From Chloroflexota bacterium (GTDB lineage Bacteria; Chloroflexota; Anaerolineae; Anaerolineales; Villigracilaceae), in NCBI GenBank assembly GCA_021823555.1, contig JAKANW010000164.1, positions 1-6,707 of the forward strand: a DNA stretch of 6,707 nt, given 5' to 3'. Within the stretch, counting starts at the first letter, position 1. The number at the start of each line of letters is the position of its first letter. Positions 1 through 6,671 of this stretch are shown piece after piece. The notes below the pieces were generated by a model. That model did not search any database, was not told where the DNA came from, and saw only the letters and a list, made by a program, of their open reading frames with translations. Both the position numbers and the translations under genes were made by a program.

Positions 1-251
1 GCCAGGCCAACCGCCACTTCCGCCGCGGCCACTGTCATCACGAAAAAGACAAAGATCTGGCCATCGAATAACTGCTGCCCGGTGGCGATTTCCCGGGCGC
101 GCGCAAAGGCGACGAAGGCCAGGTTAGCCGCGTTGAGCATCAACTCGACGGACATAAAAATGATCAGCGGGTTACGGCGGATGAGCACACCCAGAGCGCC
201 AATGGTAAACAGGACAGCCGAGAGCACAATGTAATAAGTCACAGGGACCAT
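1..251 (-). CDS. nuoK: NADH-quinone oxidoreductase subunit K (partial, 3' end outside window)
   Basis: The first 83 codons of an expected ~100 are present; the frame is open to the window edge. The translation begins [18 protein letters not shown], contains [20 protein letters not shown] at 24-43, and ends in [10 protein letters not shown]. This is the classic NuoK (Nqo11, mitochondrial ND4L) pattern of three short membrane helices. The two membrane glutamates central to proton transfer in the family are present at Glu36 (in SVELMLN) and Glu78 (in AAAEVAVG, equivalent to E. coli Glu72). The loop between helices two and three (about 50-64) is somewhat longer than in E. coli, which accounts for the six-residue shift of the second Glu. 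Start choice: ATG one base after the nuoJ TAA, with AAAGGGGAG seven bases ahead. MrpC and HyfE proteins share this fold, but the context is nuo. Confidence 0.95.
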   Translation of the reverse strand, partial: MVPVTYYIVLSAVLFTIGALGVLIRRNPLIIFMSVELMLNAANLAFVAFARAREIATGQQLFDGQIFVFFVMTVAAAEVAVGL

Positions 252-252
252 A

Positions 253-774
253 TTATCGCTCCCCTTTCTCTTTTTTAGTCAACACGATCGCACCAACCAT
301 GGCAACCAGCAGCAGGACCGAAGTCGCTTCAAAAGGCAGGAGGTACTGGTTGAACAGAATGGTTCCCAATTGGCGCAGCGAGTCCATTGAGTTGACAACA
401 GTTCCCGGCTGGGTGATGGCGCCAGTGGCGGCGCCGCGTCCGACCAACAGGTAGGCTGCTTCCACCACGAGGACGAAGGCCAGCACGCCCGCCAGCGGTT
501 TTTGCCAGGGCAGGGCTTTGCTGGGAGCCAGTTGTTCCACGCCCAGCAGCATGATGACAAACAGGAACAGCACCATGATGGCGCCCGCGTACACCGTCAC
601 CTGGGAGATGGCAATGAACGGCGCGCCGAGCAAAAGATAGAAGACGGCCACTGTGCCAAAATTCAGCACCAGGAAGAGCGCCGAGTAGACAGCGTTCCGG
701 CTCAATAACATGCCGAGCGCGGTAGCCACGGCCACAACGGCCAGGATGAGGAAGAGAATCAAGTCAATGCTCAT
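253..774 (-). CDS. nuoJ: NADH-quinone oxidoreductase subunit J (membrane subunit)
   Basis: Complete, 173 residues, normal for NuoJ (Thermus Nqo10 is about 176, E. coli about 184). It is hydrophobic, with five predicted membrane segments at about 3-22, 28-50, 55-78, 91-112 and 148-165. The third segment carries [18 protein letters not shown] (61-78), the best conserved part of the family, which forms the pi-bulge helix thought to switch during coupling. The [20 protein letters not shown] stretch (140-159) leads into the last helix, followed by the charged tail TKKEKGER. NuoJ packs between NuoH, NuoA and NuoK and helps to link quinone chemistry to the proton pumps. It begins three bases after the nuoI stop, with AGGAT six bases before the ATG. 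Its end contains the ribosome binding site of nuoK, and one base separates its TAA from the nuoK ATG. Confidence 0.96.
   Translation of the reverse strand: MSIDLILFLILAVVAVATALGMLLSRNAVYSALFLVLNFGTVAVFYLLLGAPFIAISQVTVYAGAIMVLFLFVIMLLGVEQLAPSKALPWQKPLAGVLAFVLVVEAAYLLVGRGAATGAITQPGTVVNSMDSLRQLGTILFNQYLLPFEATSVLLLVAMVGAIVLTKKEKGER
259..267 (-). promoter_or_regulatory. Ribosome binding site for nuoK inside nuoJ
   Basis: The mRNA reads AAAGGGGAG in the last codons of nuoJ (Lys-Gly-Glu region), seven bases before the nuoK ATG. It is a good partial Shine-Dalgarno match and identifies the nuoK start. Confidence 0.7.
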
Positions 775-777
775 GGA

Positions 778-1296
778 TCAATCCTGCGGATCTTTCATCT
801 CGGGCACCGAGCGTTTGAACACACCCGGTTCCACTGTGCGCGGCGTGGTCATATCCTGCGAGGGAACGGGTTCGAGCAATATCTCTTTGGTGTAGATCGC
901 ATCGCGGCGATCAATGAACGAAAGTTCGTAGTTATCGCCCAGCACAATCGCTTCGGTCGGGCAGGCATCCTCGCAGAAGCCGCAATAGATGCAGCGCAGC
1001 ATGTTGATCTCATACGTGGAGGCAAAACGCTCGCCAGGCGAGAAACGCTGTTCATCCGTATTCTCGGAGGCTTCCACGAAGATCGCATCCGCCGGGCAGG
1101 CCGCTGCGCACAGCGAACAACCGATGCACTTTTCCAGTCCGTTGTCATAGCGCTTCAACACATGACGACCGCGGAAACGCGGACGCACGGGCCGCTTCTC
1201 TTCAGGATATTGGATCGTGACCGGCTTCTCGAACATCGAAGCGAACGTACGCGCCAGCCCGCGCCACAACTCAGTAACAGTATCACCGACGGGCAT
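778..1296 (-). CDS. nuoI: NADH-quinone oxidoreductase subunit I (two [4Fe-4S] ferredoxin subunit)
   Basis: Complete, 172 residues, close to the usual length (about 180). NuoI is a peripheral-arm subunit that carries clusters N6a and N6b and hands electrons from the NuoG chain to N2 in NuoB. An N-terminal amphipathic stretch (about 5-25, [19 protein letters not shown] region) is the part that lies on the membrane by NuoH in known structures. The two ferredoxin motifs are Cys57, Cys60, Cys63 and Cys67 ([16 protein letters not shown]) and Cys102, Cys105, Cys108 and Cys112 ([16 protein letters not shown]). As in all such pairs, the fourth Cys of each motif is expected to ligate the other cluster. 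[12 protein letters not shown] before the first motif and [13 protein letters not shown] before the second are typical of NuoI in Chloroflexota and Actinobacteria as I recall them. The start lies 14 bases inside nuoH and has GAGGAG eight bases upstream. nuoJ begins three bases after the stop, and its AGGAT (781-785) lies in the nuoI 3' end. Confidence 0.97.
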   Translation of the reverse strand: MPVGDTVTELWRGLARTFASMFEKPVTIQYPEEKRPVRPRFRGRHVLKRYDNGLEKCIGCSLCAAACPADAIFVEASENTDEQRFSPGERFASTYEINMLRCIYCGFCEDACPTEAIVLGDNYELSFIDRRDAIYTKEILLEPVPSQDMTTPRTVEPGVFKRSVPEMKDPQD

Positions 1297-2395
1297 AATC
1301 TTTTCTCCTCAGCGTGCGGTTGATCATAACCACCGCAAACCATCCAGCCAGTAAAGACGCAACCGGAATGACCCAGATCAGGAACGGGTTGACATCCTGC
1401 GCCAGCAAGATTCCGGTCGCAGTAATGAACACCACCGCCAGAGACAACGGCACCAGCACTTTCCAGCCGAAGGCCATCAGGCGGTCATAACGGATGCGCG
1501 GCCAGGTGGCGCGCACCCAGATCATTACAAACAACAACAGGACAACCTTGGCAATCAAATAGAGCGGTCCAAGCACAGGCCATCTATCCACGCCGGGGCC
1601 AAGGAAGCCGCCAAAGAACAGCGTGGCGGCGATGGCGCAGATGACGATCATCTTCTGGTACTCGGCCATGAAGAACAGGGCAAACTTCATGCCCGAATAT
1701 TCGGCGTGATAGCCAGCCGTCAGTTCCTGCTCGGCTTCCGGCATATCGAACGGCGCCCGGTTGACCTCTGCCAGTGTAGCGGTCAGGAAGATCAGGGCAC
1801 CCACCGGCTGGATCAACACGAACCACCACGTTTTCTGCGCATCCACAATATCCAGCATACGCATCGAGTTCGCCAGCAAGATGACGGTCACGAACGACAG
1901 GCCAAGCGCCAGCTCGTATGAGATCATTTGCGCCGAAGAGCGCAGGCCGCCCAGCATGGCGTATTTGTTGTTGCTCGACCAGCCCGCCAGTACAATGCCA
2001 TACACCGCAATCGAAGCCACCGCCATCAGGAACAACACGCCTACGTTGATGTCTGCAATATAAAACGTGATCTGACGTCCAAACAGCTGCACGCTGCGTC
2101 CCCACGGGATGACCGCCGCGATCACCAGCGAGGGCACCATGGTAATGATCGGCGCCAGGAAGAACACCACCTTGTACGCTTTGGCCGGCGTCAGTTCTTC
2201 CTTGAAGATCAACTTCACCGCATCGGCAATCGGTTGCAGCAATCCCTGGGGGCCGGCCCGGTTCGGGCCGATGCGCACCTGGATCCTCGCCAAAGCCCGG
2301 CGCTCATACAACGTCAGGTAGGCGAAGCCGGTCAGCAGGCCCATGATCAATATGAACGCCTTGATCGCCCATTCAAGCCAGATAGTCCAATCCAT
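1283..2395 (-). CDS. nuoH: NADH-quinone oxidoreductase subunit H (membrane anchor, quinone site)
   Basis: Complete, 370 residues, strongly hydrophobic with about nine membrane segments. NuoH joins the cytoplasmic arm to the membrane arm and forms much of the quinone chamber and the first proton path. Hallmarks: the first helix ending in [20 protein letters not shown] (30-49), followed by [17 protein letters not shown] (51-67), the family signature near the quinone entrance; SYELALG at 159-165; and the acidic loop [16 protein letters not shown] (210-225) with Glu210, Glu220, Glu222 and Glu224. After the position where E. coli NuoH (325 residues) ends, an extra ~37 residues hold one more hydrophobic helix (about 337-358) and the basic tail [11 protein letters not shown]. 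The start follows the nuoG stop by one base and has AAAGGTGA upstream. The 3' end overlaps nuoI by 14 bases. Confidence 0.97.
   Translation of the reverse strand: MDWTIWLEWAIKAFILIMGLLTGFAYLTLYERRALARIQVRIGPNRAGPQGLLQPIADAVKLIFKEELTPAKAYKVVFFLAPIITMVPSLVIAAVIPWGRSVQLFGRQITFYIADINVGVLFLMAVASIAVYGIVLAGWSSNNKYAMLGGLRSSAQMISYELALGLSFVTVILLANSMRMLDIVDAQKTWWFVLIQPVGALIFLTATLAEVNRAPFDMPEAEQELTAGYHAEYSGMKFALFFMAEYQKMIVICAIAATLFFGGFLGPGVDRWPVLGPLYLIAKVVLLLFVMIWVRATWPRIRYDRLMAFGWKVLVPLSLAVVFITATGILLAQDVNPFLIWVIPVASLLAGWFAVVMINRTLRRKDYARR
1305..1310 (-). promoter_or_regulatory. Ribosome binding site for nuoI inside nuoH
   Basis: The mRNA reads GAGGAG here, eight bases before the nuoI ATG (1296-1294). 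It lies within the nuoH coding sequence and supports the nuoI start that creates the 14-base overlap. Confidence 0.75.
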
Positions 2396-2396
2396 G

Positions 2397-4907
2397 TCAC
2401 TTCACCTTTGCTTCGACAGAGATCACCTGTGCTTGCGGCACTGGTGCAGGCAGCACACGTGCGACCACAGGTTCGCGGATCGCCAGCCCCATGCTTCTGG
2501 GAACCAGCGCCACACCCATCGAAATGGTCTCGTCAATCTTCACCACAGCCTCCGCGCTCACGCCATCAAAACTGATTTGCGCCGGCGTGCCCGCCTCCAA
2601 GCCGAGGCGCTGCGCGGTTTCGGGATGCAGGCTGAGGGTCGGCGCGCCGATGCGCTGGGATAATAACCCCGCCGAGACAACTGTCGCTCCGCGATCATAC
2701 AACCTCGTGACCGGGACGGCCATCAGTTCATTTTCCCGGGGACGAAGAACCGGCTCTTTTCGGACCTCGGGCAGGCTGACCGTTTCGCCGCGTTGCGCCG
2801 CGCCTGAGAGTTGGACTCCCAACCCCTGCTTGTTCTCGTAGGTCGCGCCGCCATAGTACAAGTCGCTGCGCCCCACGATGGGCCACTGCGGTTTCACTTC
2901 CGAAAGTTTGGCGTAGCTGAGACCGGCAAAATCCTTCACGCTGGAAGCGATGCGGTCAAAGGTAATGCTGGCCGAGCCGTTTTCCATATCAAAGCCAAGG
3001 CGGCGGCCAATCTCACCGGCAATCGCAAAATCAGACTTGGCCTCGCCGCGCACGGGTACCGCAGCGTAGAAACGCTGCACACGCCGCTCGCCGGAGGTAT
3101 ACGTTCCTTCACGCTCGCTGTATGCCTGCGCCGGGAAGACTACATCTGCCATCGCCGTGGTAGCCGTTTCGAGAATATCTTGCGCTACCACGAATTTGGC
3201 TTCCTTCAAAGCCGCTGCCAGCGCCGGGTCATCGCCCGCCGGGTCAGCCCCGATAATGTAGACTGTCTTATTCTTCAGTTCGGCGGTCAAATTGGCAGAC
3301 GGGCGGAAGCCCATTTCCCAGGCGCCCTGGTCGTTCACACGCGGCCAGGCGCCGATCAAACCGTTGTTGGCCTTGCCAGGGCCGGCACTGAGCGAAGTCG
3401 AAGTGTGATTTGTATCCCGTAACAACCTCGCACAGGCCGCTGCCAAATTGGACGAGCCTTCCAATCCCAAACCATCGCTGCCAAAGAAGATCACCAGGTC
3501 CTTCGCGCTGGTAATCGCCTCTCCGATCTTGTCTTTGCCGGTCAGTTCCGTAACCGTCTTGACTTCATCGCCATACGCATAGCGGACAGCATAATTCGCA
3601 AAGCGGTCGAGTTTAGTTTCGCGTGGGTTGGCCACGATGAGCGTCGCGCCGCGGTCTGTAGCCTGCTTGATGCGCAGCCACCAGATCGGCGCTTCTTCAT
3701 ACAGGTCGGAAGCGACAACCAAAATCGCATCGCCTTTGCCAAGTGAGCCGAGATTCGTGCCCTGCCCCACTCCCACGAGGGCGGTCAGATCGCCGCCGCC
3801 CATGTCCGAGTACAAAATGGATTCGCCGCCCAACTGGTCGGCCAGGGACTTCAGGTTGAACAAATCTTCATTGGAGAGTCGGCCTGAAGCCAACACCACC
3901 ACATCCGATTTGGCTGATTCAAAGGCCTTGGTCACCATCTCGAAGGCATCCGTCCATGAGGCCTTTTGCTGGCGGACAGACGGCTTGAGCAGGCGCTGCT
4001 TGCTCTCGGTGTAGTGATAAGCAAAGCGGCCCTTGTCGCACATCCAGATTTCGTTCACTTCCTCGTTCTGGCGCGGCATGACGCGCTTGACCACGATCTC
4101 GCCGCCGGCCCTGGCCTCCCGCCGTGTGTTGAGGGTGGTGTTACATCCCACCGGGCACTGCGAGCAGATCGAAGCCGTGGCGTTGAGTTCCCACGGGCGC
4201 GCCCCAAAGCGGAAGTCCGCGGTGGTCAACGCGCCGACGGGACAGATATCGGTGGTATTGCCTGAAAAAACGGAATCAAACCCCGGGTCCGAGAGGGAAA
4301 TGATCTGGGTCGAGCGGCCGCGTTCGTCAAAGTCAAGCACGGCCTCGCCCACGAGTTCATCCTGGAAGCGGATGCAGCGCGCACACTGGATGCAGCGTTC
4401 GCGGTCGAGCCAGATCAATTCGCCCAGAGGCATCTGCTTGGCAAGGTGCAGTTTTTCGTCGTACAGGAAACGGCCTTTTCCGGGGCCGTGCGCCATGGTC
4501 AGATTCTGGAGCGGGCACTCGCCGCCCTTGTCGCAGACCGGGCAATCCAGTGGGTGTGAGGTCAGCAGGAATTCGACTGTGCCCTTCTGGCCTTCCCTGG
4601 CCTTCTCGGACTGCGTATACACGACCATGCCTTCGGAGACGGGATTGGTGCAGGCCGTCTCGAGCTTGGGCAGGAACTGCATCTTGGGCTGGCCGTTCTC
4701 CATGACCGCGTTGCCGCTGGCGCGGTCGATCATCGGGCGGCCGATCTCCACCAGGCACATGCGGCACATGCCGACCGGTTCCATCTTGGGATGATAGCAG
4801 AAGACCGGCACATCAATGCCGGCTATTTTTGCCGCGTCAACTACCAGCGTCCCTTCCGGGACTGTGACTTGTATACCGTCAATTGTTAGCGTGACTTGTT
4901 TCGTCAT
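2397..4907 (-). CDS. nuoG: NADH-quinone oxidoreductase subunit G (75 kDa iron-sulfur subunit)
   Basis: Complete, 836 residues, between Thermus Nqo3 (about 783) and E. coli NuoG (about 908). NuoG carries most of the electron wire between the NuoF flavin cluster and NuoI. Ligands seen in order: [2Fe-2S] N1b at Cys37, Cys48, Cys51 and Cys86; [4Fe-4S] N5 at His118, Cys122, Cys125 and Cys131 (H-x3-C-x2-C-x5-C); [4Fe-4S] N4 at Cys172, Cys175, Cys178 and Cys222; and a fourth site, N7-type, at Cys248, Cys251, Cys255 and Cys290. From about 298 onward comes the molybdopterin-oxidoreductase-like fold, ending in a dinucleotide-binding-like beta-barrel domain at about 740-820. In complex I this fold is a relic that binds no molybdenum (family knowledge). 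The start ATG follows GGAG by five bases, ten bases after the nuoF stop. The last codons (AKVK) overlap the ribosome binding site of nuoH, whose ATG is one base past the stop. A formate dehydrogenase alpha subunit was considered, but the N1b-N5-N4 front end and the gene context fit NuoG. Confidence 0.97.
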   Translation of the reverse strand: MTKQVTLTIDGIQVTVPEGTLVVDAAKIAGIDVPVFCYHPKMEPVGMCRMCLVEIGRPMIDRASGNAVMENGQPKMQFLPKLETACTNPVSEGMVVYTQSEKAREGQKGTVEFLLTSHPLDCPVCDKGGECPLQNLTMAHGPGKGRFLYDEKLHLAKQMPLGELIWLDRERCIQCARCIRFQDELVGEAVLDFDERGRSTQIISLSDPGFDSVFSGNTTDICPVGALTTADFRFGARPWELNATASICSQCPVGCNTTLNTRREARAGGEIVVKRVMPRQNEEVNEIWMCDKGRFAYHYTESKQRLLKPSVRQQKASWTDAFEMVTKAFESAKSDVVVLASGRLSNEDLFNLKSLADQLGGESILYSDMGGGDLTALVGVGQGTNLGSLGKGDAILVVASDLYEEAPIWWLRIKQATDRGATLIVANPRETKLDRFANYAVRYAYGDEVKTVTELTGKDKIGEAITSAKDLVIFFGSDGLGLEGSSNLAAACARLLRDTNHTSTSLSAGPGKANNGLIGAWPRVNDQGAWEMGFRPSANLTAELKNKTVYIIGADPAGDDPALAAALKEAKFVVAQDILETATTAMADVVFPAQAYSEREGTYTSGERRVQRFYAAVPVRGEAKSDFAIAGEIGRRLGFDMENGSASITFDRIASSVKDFAGLSYAKLSEVKPQWPIVGRSDLYYGGATYENKQGLGVQLSGAAQRGETVSLPEVRKEPVLRPRENELMAVPVTRLYDRGATVVSAGLLSQRIGAPTLSLHPETAQRLGLEAGTPAQISFDGVSAEAVVKIDETISMGVALVPRSMGLAIREPVVARVLPAPVPQAQVISVEAKVK
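2402..2409 (-). promoter_or_regulatory. Ribosome binding site for nuoH inside nuoG
   Basis: The mRNA reads AAAGGTGA, a partial Shine-Dalgarno match, six bases before the nuoH ATG (2395-2393). It lies in the last codons of nuoG. It supports the chosen nuoH start and, with the one-base gap between stop and start, points to coupled translation. Confidence 0.65.
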
Positions 4908-4917
4908 GCGGACTCCA

Positions 4918-6165
4918 TTAAGCCTTCACCGCTTCTTTAAAGTCCTGCGGGAATCGTTCTATACCAGTCACCACGGCCATCGTGGCGAACTCGCCCAACG
5001 GGCACAGGCACTTGCCTTGCATTTGTTTGGCGACGCTGAACAATAGATCTACGTCGCCATCCGAAGCCTTACCGGAGTGAATGCGTTCGGTAAGATGCTG
5101 CATCCAGTAGGTCCCTTCACGGCAGGGGGTGCATTTGCCGCACGATTCATGCCGGAAGAAATGGATGGTCTTGTTAACGACCCAGTCCATGCTGACCGTG
5201 TCGTCCAGCACGATGACCGAGGCAGAGCCAAGGTCCGCGCCCAGCGTGCGCACGGAGGCGTAATCCATCGGTGTGTCGAGGGCTTTGTCGTCCACGGCGA
5301 TCATCGAAGAGGACGCGCCCGCCGGCATGATCGCCTTGACGGGACGTCCTTCCAGGATGCCGCCGCCGTGTTCATAGATCAACTGGCGGAAGGTCGTTCC
5401 AAACGGAAGTTCGTAGTTGCCAGGTTTGCGCACGCGTCCGGAGAGTGAGAAAATCTTTACACCCGCGCTGTCGGCGGTGCCCAGGGACTTGTACCAGTCG
5501 GCGCCGTTGGCCAGGATGAGCGGCACGTTGGTCAGCGTCTCAACGTTGTTGACCACGGTCGGCTTGCCATACAATCCATAGACTGCCGGGAAGGGCGGAC
5601 GGATACGCGGCTGGCCGCGTTTGCCTTCGATGGATTCAAGCATGGCGGTCTCTTCGCCGCAGATGTATGCGCCCGCGCCGAGGTGAGTGTAAATGCGCAA
5701 CGAATAATCCGTGCCGAAGAGATTGTCACCGAGGAAGCCCGCTTGTTCCATCTCGGCGATCTTCCGGTCCAGGATGGCAGCCACCGTCCAGAACTCACCG
5801 CGCAAATAAACGTAAGCCGTCCTCGCTCCGACCGCGTAGGCAGTAATAGCCACGCCTTCCAAAAACTGGAAGGGGTTGCTCTCCATGATCTCGCGGTCTT
5901 TGAATGTGCCGGGTTCGGATTCGTCGGCGTTGGCGACCACGTAATGCGGCCAGTTCTTGTTGTCAATGAAGGACCATTTCACGCCGGTCGGGAATCCGGC
6001 GCCGCCGCGGCCGCGCAGTCCTGAATCCTTGACCACGTCGGTCACTTCGTTCGGCTTCATCTGGGTGACAACCTTTTTAAAGGCCTCGAAGCCGCCGTTC
6101 TTCTGATAAACACCAAGCTGATGGATATCGGGAATATCACGATGGCGCAGGAGGATATTACTCAT
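4918..6165 (-). CDS. nuoF: NADH-quinone oxidoreductase subunit F (51 kDa, FMN and NADH binding)
   Basis: Complete, 415 residues, slightly shorter at the N-terminus than E. coli NuoF (about 445). This is the catalytic entry point of complex I: it binds NADH and FMN and passes electrons to [4Fe-4S] cluster N3. Visible motifs in order are the glycine-rich FMN/NADH loop GLRGRGGAGFPTGVKW at 49-64, NADESEPGTFKDRE at 79-92 in the flavin pocket, and GAGAYICGEET at 163-173, whose acidic residues belong to the region that sets NADH over NADPH preference. A soluble ligand-binding beta-grasp (SLBB) region follows from about 235 to 285. The C-terminal helical domain binds N3 through Cys342, Cys345 and Cys348 (SCGKCTPCREGT) and Cys388 (CPLGEFA). 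The start is set by a near-perfect Shine-Dalgarno and a four-base overlap with nuoE. A ten-base gap, holding GGAG at 4913-4916, separates it from nuoG. A role in a hydrogenase or formate dehydrogenase diaphorase is unlikely given nuoH-K downstream. Confidence 0.98.
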   Translation of the reverse strand: MSNILLRHRDIPDIHQLGVYQKNGGFEAFKKVVTQMKPNEVTDVVKDSGLRGRGGAGFPTGVKWSFIDNKNWPHYVVANADESEPGTFKDREIMESNPFQFLEGVAITAYAVGARTAYVYLRGEFWTVAAILDRKIAEMEQAGFLGDNLFGTDYSLRIYTHLGAGAYICGEETAMLESIEGKRGQPRIRPPFPAVYGLYGKPTVVNNVETLTNVPLILANGADWYKSLGTADSAGVKIFSLSGRVRKPGNYELPFGTTFRQLIYEHGGGILEGRPVKAIMPAGASSSMIAVDDKALDTPMDYASVRTLGADLGSASVIVLDDTVSMDWVVNKTIHFFRHESCGKCTPCREGTYWMQHLTERIHSGKASDGDVDLLFSVAKQMQGKCLCPLGEFATMAVVTGIERFPQDFKEAVKA

Positions 6166-6671
6166 TCTTTCACCTCCTTGCCCGATTTCTTCAATGCCCC
6201 AATCAACTCCATCGTTTTATCCACGGTCATGTTCTCGTGGTAATTGATGCCATCCGGGCTTTGCACCTGGAACATGGGCGCCTTGTCACAGCCGGCAAGA
6301 CACATCACTGCTTCCAGTGTCACCAGGCCATCCGGGGTCGTCTCACCGACCTGGATGCCGAGGTTGCCGCACAGTTCCTCGAGGAACTTGTCGGCGCCGC
6401 GCAGGGCGCACGGCAGGTCGGTGCAGACCTGCATACGGTACTTCCCGGCCTTTTCATCATGGTAGAGCGTGTAAAAGCCAATGATGGAGGCAACTTCCGT
6501 CTCGGTGATGTCAAGCATCCCGGCGATGTCTTTCATCGCGGCTTTGTTGACGTAGCCTTCCTCTTTCTGCGCCAGGTATAACAACGGCATGACCGCCGAG
6601 CGTTTGTGCTCCGGCGGATACTTTGCCATGATCTTCTTTACTTCTTCAGGGTATTTTTGTTCGAGGCTCAT
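6162..6671 (-). CDS. nuoE: NADH-quinone oxidoreductase subunit E (24 kDa [2Fe-2S] subunit)
   Basis: Complete, 169 residues, the usual length for NuoE. The subunit belongs to the cytoplasmic NADH dehydrogenase module of complex I and carries the off-path [2Fe-2S] cluster N1a close to the FMN of NuoF. The first ~75 residues are the expected helical part, containing the conserved stretch IIGFYTLYH at 63-71. The rest is the thioredoxin-like ferredoxin domain with four cluster ligands: Cys83 and Cys88 (C-x4-C, in VCTDLPCALRG) and Cys124 and Cys128 (C-x3-C, in CLAGCDKAP). The start is supported by the ATGA overlap with nuoD and a GGAGA at 6681-6685, nine bases upstream. The last codons double as the ribosome binding site of nuoF, and the stop overlaps the nuoF start by four bases. 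Homologous subunits also occur in NAD-linked hydrogenases and formate dehydrogenases, but the neighbouring genes make this complex I. Confidence 0.97.
   Translation of the reverse strand: MSLEQKYPEEVKKIMAKYPPEHKRSAVMPLLYLAQKEEGYVNKAAMKDIAGMLDITETEVASIIGFYTLYHDEKAGKYRMQVCTDLPCALRGADKFLEELCGNLGIQVGETTPDGLVTLEAVMCLAGCDKAPMFQVQSPDGINYHENMTVDKTMELIGALKKSGKEVKE
6171..6179 (-). promoter_or_regulatory. Strong ribosome binding site for nuoF inside nuoE
   Basis: The mRNA reads AAGGAGGTG here, an uninterrupted nine-base match to the canonical Shine-Dalgarno consensus, with five bases before the nuoF ATG (6165-6163). It lies wholly within the nuoE coding sequence, where the codons AAG-GAG-GTG encode Lys-Glu-Val near the NuoE C-terminus. 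It fixes the nuoF start and is the best Shine-Dalgarno match of the window. Confidence 0.88.

Noticed and set aside
3300..4160. NuoG as an active molybdopterin enzyme.
   Set aside because: The fold and a [4Fe-4S] motif are present, but this is normal for NuoG. I saw no catalytic Cys or selenocysteine context of a formate dehydrogenase, and there are no molybdenum cofactor genes nearby.
4033..4794. A 253-codon open frame on the plus strand opposite nuoG, and similar long frames at 1928-2575 and 2811-3422.
   Set aside because: They lie antisense to strongly conserved nuoG or nuoH codons. Their translations are rich in Arg, Ser, His and Pro with no recognisable domain, as expected for mirror frames of a GC-rich gene.
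4908..4917. The ten-base nuoF-nuoG gap as a possible regulatory or processing site.
   Set aside because: It holds only a GGAG ribosome binding site and a spacer, and is too short for a promoter or terminator.
6007..6014. GC-rich palindromes GCGGCCGC here and again at 4314-4321.
   Set aside because: Both fall inside conserved coding sequence (the Arg-Gly-Arg-Gly-Gly FMN loop of NuoF and a Gly-Arg stretch of NuoG) and are explained by codon choice. There is no flanking symmetry or repeat family.
4918..6671. The nuoE-F-G cassette as the diaphorase part of an NAD-linked hydrogenase or formate dehydrogenase.
   Set aside because: Such modules share these subunits, but here the cassette is preceded by a nuoD tail and followed by nuoH-I-J-K in canonical complex I order, and no hydrogenase or formate dehydrogenase gene is present.
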